Shown: positions 30,151 to 40,000 of the stretch, in pieces | How positions within the stretch are numbered: position 1 is the stretch's first letter | Layout of the letters: each line of letters starts with the position of its first letter | Assembly (NCBI RefSeq): GCF_028858725.1 | Contig: NC_084789.1 | Span: 41,509,594 to 41,573,593 of the forward strand | Direction: 5' to 3' | Length of the DNA: 64,000 nt | Source of the DNA: Colius striatus | Lineage: Eukaryota; Chordata; Aves; Coliiformes; Coliidae | Notes under the pieces: model-generated | Seen by the model: the letters and a program-made list of their open reading frames with translations, nothing else | Told to the model about the DNA's origin: nothing | Databases searched by the model: none | Made by a program: the position numbers and the translations under genes

Positions 30151-30490
30151 CCTGATGAGGCTGGACATGGTGACAGCTCAATACAGCCCTTGGGCACAGC
30201 CCTGTGCTCTCATGGAGCGTGGGGACAGCTCAGTGTCCCTCTTTGGAAGCAACTTCAGGGCACCTTCAGGCACAGAGACAGTTCAGGGCCACTCTTGGGC
30301 ACAGGATGTCAGTGCCTCCATTGGGCATGGGGACAGCTGGATCTCCCTGTTGGGCACAGAGGAGGGTCAGTGTCCTCATCAGGCATGGGGACAGCCCTGT
30401 GTCCCCATCGGGCACAGGAGTGGCTCAGTGTCCCACAGGGATGGCTCAGTGTCTCCAGGGGGTTGGGGACAGTTGGAGTGGCCATGAGAC
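30150..30490. repeat. degenerate minisatellite
   Basis: Repeated blocks of 'ggggacagctcagtgtccc' and 'ttgggcacag' recur every 30-40 bp with substitutions and indels. Clear blocks fall near 30220, 30330, 30390 and 30430. Confidence 0.65.
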
Positions 30491-30604
30491 ACCTTGGGGG
30501 CAGGAACAGGCCTCATGGCTCCACTGCAGCCCCCTACCTTAGAGGAAGGAGACCCTGAGGGGCTGGTGGCATGGGCTATCCCGTGTCCTCTCACCCAGCC
30601 CTGG

Positions 30605-30625
30605 GCTGGGTATAAATAGCAGCCA
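30605..30625 (+). promoter_or_regulatory. TATA-like / MEF2-like motif
   Basis: The sequence TATAAATAGC at 30611-30620 lies in otherwise GC-rich DNA and fits both a TATA box and a near-match MEF2 site. A second MEF2-like CTAAAAATA lies near 31062. No downstream gene is recognised, so function is speculative. Confidence 0.25.
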
Positions 30626-31850
30626 TCCCTATCACCTCCTGTCACATGCCTGCTGCTGGCAGGTCCTCCGCCACCGGCCGGGGCACAGCTGTTCCTGAGA
30701 TGGGGAGGACGGCCACGGGGACACTCCCTCCCATCCCACCAGCCGTGCCACCCCCACCACGAGGGCCACCAGAGCCACCAGCCCCTGCCTCACACACTGG
30801 GGATAGTCCTGGGGGGCATCCAGGGCCCTGGGCCACTCACGTGGGGCATCACTATCACCACCTCGGGAGTACAGACCCCAACTCAGCCCAGGTGGCGAGA
30901 CCCCCACGCGCCCCATGGGGACCCATTGCCAGCCTGGGGACAAAGGGAACATATCTGACCCCAAAGTAGAACTGAAAGGGAAAGTCCTGCCATGCCTGTC
31001 TCACACCGCCCACTGCCAGCAGCAGAAATTGTCACTGCTCACCCTGTCCCCATGGGGCAGCTCTAAAAATACCCCGTCCCGTCCTCCTGACAGCGACAGC
31101 TGAGCGCCGGGCGGCGGATGCCTTGGGGACCCGCGGCGGGGGCCGGGGCCGGTGGAGGAGCAGGGCCACCAGCGCTGGGTGTCCCGGCCCCCTCCCGTCA
31201 GGACAATCCCCTCTGTGTCCCACAGTGCCCTGCAGGGCCCTCCCGGCATGGCGCCCCACCGGGCCCTGCCCACTGCCCCCTTCTCCCACCCGGATGAGCA
31301 AGAGAGTGGCCAGCGGCACCTTGCCCGGCGGCTACCGGCACAAAGGCTGTTGGCGGCCCGCGGTGGCCGTGCCTCGGGCTGTCCCGCGGCCCTCCCCGCA
31401 GCCCCTAATCCATCTCTCGCAGCGGGAGATGCCTAAGCCGCCTTTTCATGCCGGCTGCTCCGCGCGCGAGCTCGCCGCGCTGTCAATGCGGGCGCTGGCG
31501 GGGGATGTGTCCGACATGCTGCGGGGACCCCTCCCCTGCCAGCAAGGTCAAGGTGGGCTTAAGCCACCTTCCCCCTGGCCACCCAGTGCCAGCCCGCCTC
31601 GGGGTGGCCTTTGCCCCCCCGCCGGTGCAGGATGGAGGTTGGGGGAGTGCCGTGGCACCCTAAGGGTGCCTGAGCAGTCCGACCTTCAGCTGGGTGGGGG
31701 GTTGTGTCCCCCCAGCTCCTCCCAGCCACCCTTGAGGTCACCCATCGGCCCAGGGACCTGCCAGGTGCCTGTGGTTTGGCTACCACGAGGTGCTCGGTGC
31801 TGCCTGGGGAGCACCTTGGCACAGCCACGCTGGCAGCCAGGGCTACCCCT
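30626..31850. other. intergenic, GC-rich; one possible conserved element
   Basis: No gene is recognised. The stretch at about 31400-31520 (including 'taatccatctctcgcag' and 'ccgccttttcatgccgg') has balanced, non-repetitive composition unlike its surroundings and may be a conserved regulatory element upstream of FZD2. That is an inference from texture only. Confidence 0.35.
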
Positions 31851-31854
31851 GGTG

Positions 31855-32060
31855 CTGGGACACCCCATAGCTCACCCTGTGGGTACCCCATCACTCCACT
31901 CACCCCACGGCTCAACTCACCCCATGGGTACCTCATAGCTCAGCCCGCCTCACATGTACCCCAGGGCTCAGCTCACCCCACAGATACCCCAGCTCTCGGC
32001 TCACCCCATGGTCCACCTCGTGGTTCAACTCACCCCATAGATACCCCAGGGCTGGATACA
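31855..32060. repeat. degenerate minisatellite, 'ctcaccccatgg' blocks
   Basis: Irregular repeats of 'ctcaccccatgggtacc' and 'cccatagctca' with a period of about 20-40 bp. They are strongly diverged. Confidence 0.65.
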
Positions 32061-33539
32061 CCCCCCAGCCCACCCAATCAGTGCTGCTCACGGACCTTTC
32101 CTACCCCATGGAGCCATTGCAGGCCGTTAGACCAGTTTAGACCAGTACACACCAGTCCTGAGAGCAGCAGGCACTGGTTCCTGCCCTCCCCAACCCACAG
32201 GAGCTCTGTGCACAAGCACACACGCGTGTGCCAGCAGAGCTTTCACACAGCCCTCTGCCCGCCACACTGCCACCCCAGCCCCGCTCCCACCCGCTGCGTG
32301 TGCCCGCTCACGCACGGGGCACGGGGCCCCTCTCAGTTCCCTTGGTGACAGACCCCCGTCCTCAGCTGGCACCTCCCGCCCGCCGACAGCCAGGCCCTTT
32401 GTGCCTGCTTTTAATTAGAGGCTCCTCAGTGAGACAAAGCTGGGGCAGGGGCTGGGGGGGGTCTCCTCTGTGCCCCTGGGGAACCCCCACCTCCTCTCCC
32501 ACCCAGGACCCCCAGCCACAGCTTCTGCATCACCTTCCTCTGTGCCCAGCCCCAAGGGATGGGGGTGGCGAGCGCTGGTGCTGCCAGATGCCCCCAGGCC
32601 AGCATCAGCCACGGGTGTATCCCAGGGCTCCTGTGCCCAGCGAGGGGAGGCTCAGGGAGGCCAAGGGCAGGAGCTGGCGGGTTGCTGCCATGTACCCCAG
32701 ACCTTGGGGAACAGGGGGGACCCCACAGGCACCCCGGCACTCCTGGAGGAGTCTTGGGCTGAGGGGCTGCACAGGCAACACACCACAGGGACACTGTGGC
32801 CACCAGCACCCTGAGCACCCTGCAGTGCTGGGGGCATCTGAGAGCAGAGCAGTGGGGGCACTGGAACCCCTGGGTGCCCCTCACCTTGAACAGCTCTTTG
32901 GGGCCAGCAAAGGACCATGTGGACAGCCAAGCTTGGCCCCACACTCCCAAAACACTCAGCCTGGCCTGTTGGCAGCACCCCCCTCTACCCTCTCCCTCTG
33001 GGTGCCAGGGTAGGTTCCTGTCCTCCAGAGTCCTCTCTGCCCAGGACACTGACCCCTGACCCCTACAGGGAAGCTTTTGGGGAGGGGACCAGCCCCTCTC
33101 CCACCCAGCACACCCCTGGCAGCGCCTGGGAACCGAGAAGGGAGTGTGGTGACAGGGACCAGAGGGATGCCCCAGCCCCTGTGCACATTGGTCCCTACAA
33201 GGAGACACCTCCCTGGGTGTCCCCTGCCACCCCCAGCCCAGACGGGTGTCTGTCCCAGGGCTGCCTGGCAGATCTGCCCCGGGTTTGCCCCTCCCTGGGA
33301 GGGCTCAGCACCCACTCTGAGTGGCCCCTCTCTGTCTCAGGGACCCTGTGTCCTCAGCAGCCAGGAGGACGGGGAGCACGGGAACAGCCCCTCTGGAAGT
33401 GACATCCCTCATCCACAGCAAAAAAGGCCCATCTGAAAGTTTCAGGAAGCCAAGATCCACGTGGCTGTGCAGACACCCCTGCGCCCCTCCGTCCCTGCCT
33501 GGGCCACCGAGGCAGGGGACACGGGGGGCCCACAAACCA
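32061..33539. other. intergenic, GC-rich
   Basis: No recognised gene. A short AT-rich patch at about 32395-32440 ('ctttgtgcctgcttttaat' then 'tagaggctcc' and 'gagacaaagctg') contains a TCF/LEF-like CTTTGTG and an AATTA homeodomain core and could be regulatory. The rest is low-complexity C/G-rich DNA with open frames caused by composition. Confidence 0.4.
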
Positions 33540-34080
33540 GACCCTGCAGCCACGGTGCCGAGGGGAGCTGCGGCCCGAGGGGCCACCCCACGGGGAGCCG
33601 GGAAGGGGCCGGTTGGCAGCCGCTCACCAGAACGCGGCCTGGGCCCGGCCCCCGCAGCCCGGCGCCCTGCCAGGCCCGTCGCCGGCAGCCTCCCGGCCGG
33701 GGACTCGCTGGGCAGCCGCCAAGCGCCGGCCGTGCCGAGCCGCCTTCCCGGGCACATGGCGGCCGCGGGCTCGGAGCCGGGCCCAAAGGCGGCACCCCGG
33801 GGTGCTCTGGTCAGGCCACGGGTGGGCACCGGGCCGCTGCACCCATCCCGCCCCAGCTCACTGTGTGGGACCCCCATGCTGGGGCCGCCGGCACCCCTCC
33901 TGCCCACGCCGAGCCCTGTGCGAGCGTGGGGAGCCCCCCGCATCTCGCCAAGCGCCTCACACGCGGGGCCGGGGGGGCAGAGTGGGCGGGGGGAGCCCCG
34001 GGAGCGGGTGCGCAGCGTGTCCCCCTCCCCAGCTTTGATTTGGTGAGCCCCCCCCCCGCCCTTCCCCCTCGGCCAGGAGC
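33540..34080. promoter_or_regulatory. isolated CpG island between GPATCH8 and FZD2
   Basis: CpG dinucleotides are dense here, falling off on both sides. It is separate from the FZD2 island that starts about 34,700. A GGCACATGGCGGCCGCG segment near 33752-33768 contains a YY1-like ATGGCGGC. There is no recognisable coding product. It may be a distal promoter, an unannotated RNA promoter or a methylation-free regulatory island. Confidence 0.45.
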
Positions 34081-34349
34081 CGCGCAATGGTTTCAATTAC
34101 GCTCTGAAAGGCGGTGGGGCCCTCTTTTCACGGCAGCCCGGGCTGCTCCTGCTCACAACAAAAGCTTAAGTTACAGGAAAGGGAGAGAGAGGGGAGGGAG
34201 GGCGGTGGGGGGGACAGGGGGCAGCCGGCAGAAAGCCCCTCACCCCCCCGGCCAGGAGCGGGATCGGAGTGCTGGGTGCTCCCCCAGCCTGCCGCCAGCA
34301 TTTGAGGTGATTGCCTGCAGTTTCTTTTGCTGATGAGGGTCTCTGGTTT

Positions 34350-34680
34350 GTCTCCCCAGTGTATCCCAGCCTGCTCCGGTGTGTCCCAGTGCTCTCCAGT
34401 GTGTCCCAGACCTCCCCACCACTGTGGCCAGGCCTTTCCAGTGAGTCTCAGTCCCCTCTGATGTGTTCAGTGCCCCGCCAGTGTGTCCCAATCCTCCCCT
34501 CTCTGTGTCCCAGTCTCCCCTGATGTGACCCACTGCCTCCTCACCGTGTCCCAGATCTCCCCCAGTATGTCCCGGTCCCTCTTGCTGCATTCCTGTCCCC
34601 ACAAAGGGTGTCACAGTGCACACCTCTCCCAGCCCAGTGTGTCCCAGCTTCCCCTCCTCCTAGTATGTCCCAGTTCTGGC
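34350..34680. repeat. degenerate minisatellite, 'gtgtcccag' blocks
   Basis: About a dozen imperfect copies of a 24-27 bp unit built on 'cagtgtgtcccag' plus a 'cctccc' stretch. The array sits about 1 kb upstream of the FZD2 start codon. Confidence 0.8.
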
Positions 34681-34699
34681 TTTGGGGGTGCCCTTCCCC

Positions 34700-35747
34700 A
34701 TGGCCACAGCTCGGGTGCAGAGTGTGGGGCCGGTGCCGGGGGGCAGGATGTGGAATGTCCATTCCCCTCCCGGCCTCGGCCTGATTTGGGGGTGCCGAGA
34801 ACAGCCGTGAGTGTACCGTGGCTGCGTGGGGCCGCGGGAGGCCAGCTCGGCACAACCTCGGGCCGGCACCGCCGGGCACCACGGGGCAAATCCTGCACCC
34901 TAAAGGGGACCCGGGGACAGGGAGGACCACGCTGCAGCGCACCGGAGAGGGGGCACAGGGGACCCGGGGGGGCAGCGGACGCCGGAGGGACACTTTTCGC
35001 CGTGTCCCCGTCCCGACCCCACGCCGCGGGGGGAGTTTGCGCCGCGCGGAAAAAGTTTTTCGGCGTGGGGGGAGGTGAGGGGGGGGAGCCCAGTCCCTCC
35101 CCGGCCCCCGTCCCGGTGACCCCCGCGGGGGGGGTCCCGGCGCGGGGGGGCGGTGCGGCCGCCGCGTTTGAATGTGATTGGCGGCGCGGGGGGGGCGGGG
35201 CCGCGCGGGGCGGGGCGCGGGGGGGCCGCTCCGCCCGGCGGGGACGCGGCGCTGCCCCGCACAAAGGCGGCGGGAGCGTCCGGTGCGGCCGCTCCGCTCC
35301 CCCGGCACCCCCCGGCACCCCCCCCCCCCCTCCGCCATCCCGCTCCCCGCCCCGCCCGCGCCACCACCCCCGCCCGGGGCTCCGGCACCGGCAGCTGCCC
35401 CGCGGAGCACCGGGTCGGGGCAGCGGGAGCTGCGGGAGCTGCCCCGCGGAGCAGCGGGAACGTCTGGGCCGGGCACCGGGAGCGCCGTAGCCGAGCAGCG
35501 GCAGCCGTCCCGCCGCGCAAGGCACAGCGCGGCTGCGGGAGCCGTCCGGGCAGGCACCGGGAGCCGTCCAGGCGGGACCCGAAGGCATCCGGTCACCGGG
35601 AGCCGTCCGGACACCACCGGGCACCGCGAGTCCGGTCGTCGGGAGCCATCCGAGCCACCACCGGGCGCAGCAGATCCCGACGGGAGGACCGGCCGGCCGG
35701 CTGGGCACCGGGCACGGTAAATCCGTTCGCCGGGAGCTCGGGGCACC
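34700..35747 (+). promoter_or_regulatory. FZD2: FZD2 CpG-island promoter and 5' UTR
   Basis: A very CpG-dense block. An inverted CCAAT box (ATTGG at 35177-35181) lies in GTGATTGGCGGC; the transcription start is likely a few tens of bases downstream (inferred). The presumed 5' UTR (about 35465-35700) contains degenerate repeats of 'caccgggagccgtcc'. A stop codon, TAA at 35718-35720, is in frame with and 30 bases before the FZD2 ATG, so no N-terminal extension is possible. Large antisense open frames across this region arise from GC content. Confidence 0.65.
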
Positions 35748-37421
35748 ATGGGCCCCCCCGACGCGCTGCCCGCCCTGGCCTGGCTGCTGCTGGGGCTGAG
35801 CGTGCCGGCGCCGGGCCGGAGCCAGCTGCACGGCGAGAAGGGCATCTCCATCCCCGACCACGGCTTCTGCCAGCCCATCTCCATCCCGCTCTGCACCGAC
35901 ATCGCCTACAACCAGACCATCATGCCCAACCTGCTGGGTCACACCAACCAGGAGGACGCGGGGCTGGAGGTCCACCAGTTCTACCCGCTGGTGAAGGTGC
36001 AGTGCTCGCTGGAGCTCAAGTTCTTCCTGTGCTCCATGTACGCGCCGGTGTGCACGGTGCTGGAGCAGGCCATCCCGCCCTGCCGCTCCATCTGCGAGCG
36101 GGCGCGCCAGGGCTGCGAGGCCCTCATGAATAAGTTCGGCTTCCAGTGGCCGGAGCGGCTGCGCTGCGAGAATTTCCCCCGGCACGGCGCCGAGCAGATC
36201 TGCGTGGGGCAGAACCACTCCGAGGACGGCGGCTCGCCCACCCTGCTCACCAGCGCCACGCCGCTGGCCGGCCAGGGCACGCCGGGCGCCCCGCGCTACG
36301 CCACGCTCGACCACCCCTTCCACTGCCCGCGGGCGCTGAAGGTGCCCAGCTACCTCAACTACAAGTTCTTGGGCGAGAAGGACTGCGCGGCGCCCTGCGA
36401 GCCCGCCCGGCCCGACGGCCACATGTTCTTCAACGAGGACGAGATCCGCTTCGCCCGCATCTGGATCCTCATCTGGTCCGTCCTGTGCTGCGCCTCCACC
36501 TTCTTCACCGTCACCACCTACCTGGTGGACATGCAGCGCTTCCGCTACCCCGAGCGCCCCATCATCTTCCTGTCGGGCTGCTACACCATGGTGTCGGTGG
36601 CCTACATCGCGGGCTTCGTGCTGGAGGAGAGGGTGGTGTGCAACGAGCGCTTCCAGGAGGACGGCTACCGCACGGTGGTGCAGGGCACCAAGAAGGAGGG
36701 CTGCACCATCCTCTTCATGATGCTCTACTTCTTCAGCATGGCCAGCTCCATCTGGTGGGTCATCCTCTCCCTCACCTGGTTCCTGGCCGCCGGCATGAAG
36801 TGGGGCCACGAGGCCATCGAGGCCAACTCCCAGTACTTCCACCTGGCTGCCTGGGCCGTGCCGGCCGTCAAGACCATCACCATCCTGGCCATGGGGCAGA
36901 TCGACGGCGACCTGCTGAGCGGCGTGTGCTTCGTGGGCCTCAACAACATCGACCCTCTGCGGGGCTTCGTGCTGGCCCCGCTCTTCGTCTACCTCTTCAT
37001 CGGCACCTCCTTCCTCCTGGCCGGCTTCGTCTCCCTCTTCCGCATCCGCACCATCATGAAACACGGCGGCACCAAGACGGAGAAGCTGGAGCGGCTGATG
37101 GTTCGCATCGGGGTGTTCAGCGTCCTCTACACCGTGCCGGCCACCATCGTCATCGCCTGCTACTTCTACGAGCAGGCGTTCCGCGAGCACTGGGAGCGCA
37201 GCTGGATCAGCCAGAACTGCAAGAGCCTGGCCATCCCCTGCCCTCTCCACTTCACCCCCCGCATGACCCCCGACTTCACCGTCTACATGATCAAGTACCT
37301 CATGACTCTCATCGTCGGCATCACCTCCGGCTTTTGGATATGGTCGGGCAAAACCCTCCACTCCTGGAGGAAGTTCTACACGCGACTCACCAACAGCAAG
37401 CAGGGCGAGACCACGGTGTGA
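35748..37421 (+). CDS. FZD2: Frizzled-2 Wnt receptor (intronless, complete)
   Basis: This 557-residue seven-pass plasma-membrane receptor for Wnt ligands signals through Dishevelled in the beta-catenin and non-canonical (calcium, ROR2-linked) branches. An N-terminal signal peptide (about 1-25) precedes the cysteine-rich Wnt-binding domain starting at Cys41, with glycosylation sites NQT (Asn55) and NHS near residue 157. The seven transmembrane helices occupy about residues 230-530. The Dishevelled-binding KTLHSW motif is at 535-540 and the PDZ-binding tail ETTV at 554-557. The helices and CRD match FZD2 rather than FZD1 or FZD7. The linker after the CRD lacks the long Gly/Pro run I recall in mammalian FZD2 (about 565 residues). 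The start has a CACCATGG context and an upstream in-frame stop. Human FZD2 is also intronless and next to GPATCH8. Confidence 0.98.
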   Translation: MGPPDALPALAWLLLGLSVPAPGRSQLHGEKGISIPDHGFCQPISIPLCTDIAYNQTIMPNLLGHTNQEDAGLEVHQFYPLVKVQCSLELKFFLCSMYAPVCTVLEQAIPPCRSICERARQGCEALMNKFGFQWPERLRCENFPRHGAEQICVGQNHSEDGGSPTLLTSATPLAGQGTPGAPRYATLDHPFHCPRALKVPSYLNYKFLGEKDCAAPCEPARPDGHMFFNEDEIRFARIWILIWSVLCCASTFFTVTTYLVDMQRFRYPERPIIFLSGCYTMVSVAYIAGFVLEERVVCNERFQEDGYRTVVQGTKKEGCTILFMMLYFFSMASSIWWVILSLTWFLAAGMKWGHEAIEANSQYFHLAAWAVPAVKTITILAMGQIDGDLLSGVCFVGLNNIDPLRGFVLAPLFVYLFIGTSFLLAGFVSLFRIRTIMKHGGTKTEKLERLMVRIGVFSVLYTVPATIVIACYFYEQAFREHWERSWISQNCKSLAIPCPLHFTPRMTPDFTVYMIKYLMTLIVGITSGFWIWSGKTLHSWRKFYTRLTNSKQGETTV

Positions 37422-37626
37422 CCCCCGGCCCAGCGCCGCCCCGCGCTCCCGGACGGGGCTCTGGGGGAAACGGGAGGGGAGGGGGGTATTCTATATTTTT
37501 TATTCTTAGATTGATTAACGTCTGAGGGGTGTCTGTCTGTTCTCTTTGGTGGCCTGCGCTGGGGGGGTGTAATTAAACCTGTAAATAGCATTTGTAAAAG
37601 GAATTATATATTTGTATGTGAGATGT

Positions 37627-37868
37627 GGAGAGGGGAGAGGGGGAGAAAAGGGGAGAGAAAGAAAGGGCAGAAAGAGAGAGGAAAAGGGGAAAAAGGAGAA
37701 AAGGGGGAGAGAGGAAAAAGGCAAAAAGGGAGAGAAAAAAGAAAAGGGAGGGAAGCGAAGGAGAGGGTTGGAAGGAGGAAAAAAAAGAAGGGGAGAAAAA
37801 AGAGGAGGAAAAGGCGGGGAGGTAAAACGGGGAAAGAAGAGGGAAGAAAGAAGAAAAAGGGGGAAAAG
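37627..37868 (+). repeat. homopurine tract (GA-rich), about 240 bp
   Basis: Almost every base is G or A, with only a handful of pyrimidines, in irregular mixtures of 'gggaga', 'aaaggg' and 'gaaaag'. It is not a simple tandem repeat. Such mirror-like purine tracts can form triplex (H-DNA) structures and are hard to sequence. Confidence 0.9.
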
Positions 37869-38010
37869 TCCCGTGCCGAGCCTGTGTGGGGGCTCCCGGC
37901 CCCCCCGCGCCCCCTCCCCGCTGCAGTTCCCCCCGCGGGGCCGCCGCGGCTGGTGACGGGGCCCGAGGGGCCGCGGCGGCTCCGGGCGCTGTGGAAAGGG
38001 GGGAAAAGCC

Positions 38011-38016
38011 AATAAA
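38011..38016 (+). terminator. FZD2: FZD2 distal poly(A) signal AATAAA
   Basis: Canonical AATAAA in 'aagccaataaaaacaccc', followed by a T-rich region from 38025 ('ttttcctccctctcttttt') suitable as the downstream element. Confidence 0.55.
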
Positions 38017-38040
38017 AACACCCTTTTCCTCCCTCTCTTT

Positions 38041-39735
38041 TTGCAAACTCCCCAAGAAAGTTGATTTTTCCCCCCTCCTCTTTTTCCCACTCCCCAAAGC
38101 GGGTTGAGGCTCCCCCCGAGGTGTGTCCCCCCCGGACTTTTCGTCCCAAATAACTTTAGAAACACTCCTTTGCGAATCGGACCGAGTGGGACAGGCCCCC
38201 GCTGAGTGGATTCCTGAGCTGCCCCCACATCCAGGAGTAAATGGGGGGGGGGGGGTCCCCGCGGGTGCTGCCGGGCCCTCCCCTTCCATCCCCCGCGGGC
38301 ATGAGCCGGCATCCCCCTGGCTGGAACAAAGCGCTTGGCAGGGGAAGAGAAAGATCCGTTTCACTCCCAAATTGGGATTTTTTCGTCGGGGGGTGGGGTG
38401 TCTCTCCCGTGCCCCCCCCCGAGGAACTGCCTCCCGTCGCCTATGGGATGTGGGGTTGGGGCTGTCGGTGGGCCCCTCACCCCGAGTCTGCGGAGGGAAG
38501 CGGGTCCTGGCTGGGGTGGTGGGGCTGTCCCGGCTGGAGGGGGGCTGCCGCAGAGGGGAGGGGAGGGCAAGGAGGAATTTAATCAGCTGCATTTCGTTGA
38601 CATTTAGAGAAATGGTACTAATCTGCTTCCCGAAATGGAGCGGGAGATGTGGGCAGGGACGCGCTGACCCGCGGGCGCCCCAAAACCCGCCCCGGGGAGC
38701 CCCGAGGCGTCTCCTCTCCGTCGGCTGGGGGGGCTGTGGGGCTCCTCCGGGCACTGGGAGGGTTTGTAGCCGGCTTGGACCGTTCTCCTTTGCCCAGCAG
38801 AGCCCCGGGACCATCCCCAAAGCCCCTTCAAAACGCCAGATCCGTGTGTCAGGGCGCAGCGGGAGTGAAGGGGTTAAGGCAGCGCCTCGCCAGCACATTT
38901 TGGAAAGGAAAAACTCTTTGGATCCGGTTTAATTTTCCAGCGATGACTTGGAAGGGGGGAGAGAAGAGGGAGGGAAACTTATCCAGCCTTGGGTGGGTTG
39001 GGGTTATTTCTCCCCCTCCTTTTCATGATTTGAAGAACCAGATTGTGGGACAGACTGTGCTGTCTGGGACCCCCCCTGGCACCCACCCCCTGGCACCCAC
39101 CCCCTGGCACCCCTTGGCTCCGCTGTCTCCCAAAATGGAATTAAAATGAGGTTGAGCTGACGATTTCATGTCCCTCCCCGAGGTGGGGGGGGGACGGGAC
39201 GGGACATTGGCAGATGGAGACTAGGCCAAAGGGACCCCCCCGCGCCTCCCCTGCACCCAAAGGTGCCGGCGCAGAGGAGGGGTCACCCCCGCCCTAGGGA
39301 CCGAGGGGGGCTGGATGCAGCCCTGGTGCTGGGCGCTTTGGCCCGGGGGGTGCTCCCCGAGCGGCAGATCCCACCCAAGGCCGCTTTGTTCGGCGGCGGC
39401 GGCGCGGGGGGGGGGGTGTGAAGTCTCCACGCAGGAATGCGGGAGCCGGCACACAGACGCTGCTGCCTTCGCTCAGTGGCTCATCTGCCGTGTCCCGGCC
39501 CTGGGGTCGCTGCGCCCAGCCCCCGGCTGCTGCGGGGGGGCTCTGGCCGCGGCCCCCACCCCGCGGCTCCTGAGGTGGAGGGAGAGCTTTGGGGCTGGGA
39601 TCGGCGGAGTTGGGATGGGTCCAGCCCCGCGTGGCTCAGCCCACAGCCTGCCTGAGCTCTTTTTTTGGGGAGTGAGGGGTTTTGGGAGGTTTTTGGCTCT
39701 CCAGGCTGTTTGCAGCCTGAGGGGAAAGGAGACAG
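38041..39735. other. FZD2-PSMD11 intergenic, left half
   Basis: No gene is recognised. A run of 13 G is at about 38242-38254. A compositionally balanced segment at about 38570-38650 ('aatttaatcagctgcattt', 'gttgacatttagagaaatg') stands out from GC-rich surroundings and may be a conserved enhancer. Three copies of a 14-bp 'ctggcacccacccc' repeat lie at about 39076-39110. Confidence 0.45.
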
Positions 39736-40000
39736 AAGGTATCTGCAAGCAATGGCAATGTGTGTCCCCTCTGTCCCCTGCTCTGTCGCCTGGGGACAGG
39801 GCACCCCAAGGATGAGCCTCTTGGGTTAGGGGAGTCACCCCAGATCCAGCTAACCTTGGGGACAGGTCCAGGTCACCTTTGGGATAGGGCACCCCAGGAA
39901 TGGGGGACAGATCACCCTGAGTGTGGGGTACTCAGGTCCAGCCAAGCCCCTGGACAGGGACCTCCTGGCAGCGGGTGGCTCAGCCCCAGCCCGCCCAGGC
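39736..40000. repeat. degenerate tandem repeat, 'ggggacagg' blocks
   Basis: Loosely repeated blocks such as 'cctggggacagggcacccc', 'cttggggacaggtccaggt' and 'tttgggatagggcacccca' recur over about 200 bp. Divergence is high. Confidence 0.5.

Larger units (their letters stand above)
37422..38040 (+). other. FZD2: FZD2 3' UTR
   Basis: AT-rich sequence follows the stop, including 'tgtaattaaacctgtaaat' with a possible ATTAAA poly(A) signal at 37572-37577. A long purine-rich tract comes next, and a canonical AATAAA is at 38011-38016. The UTR end is therefore either near 37,600 or near 38,035. Confidence 0.65.

Noticed and set aside
34611-37361. Very long minus-strand open frame (916 codons) antisense to FZD2
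   Set aside because: It overlaps the FZD2 coding region and CpG island. High GC at third positions removes stops on the opposite strand, and the product is low-complexity (Ala/Gly/Arg/His-rich) with no domain.
36146-37525. 459-codon plus-strand frame overlapping FZD2
   Set aside because: It is a shifted frame of FZD2; the real frame encodes a textbook Frizzled.
37612-38015. Lys/Glu/Arg-rich protein downstream of FZD2
   Set aside because: It is a translation of the homopurine tract, open in several frames at once.
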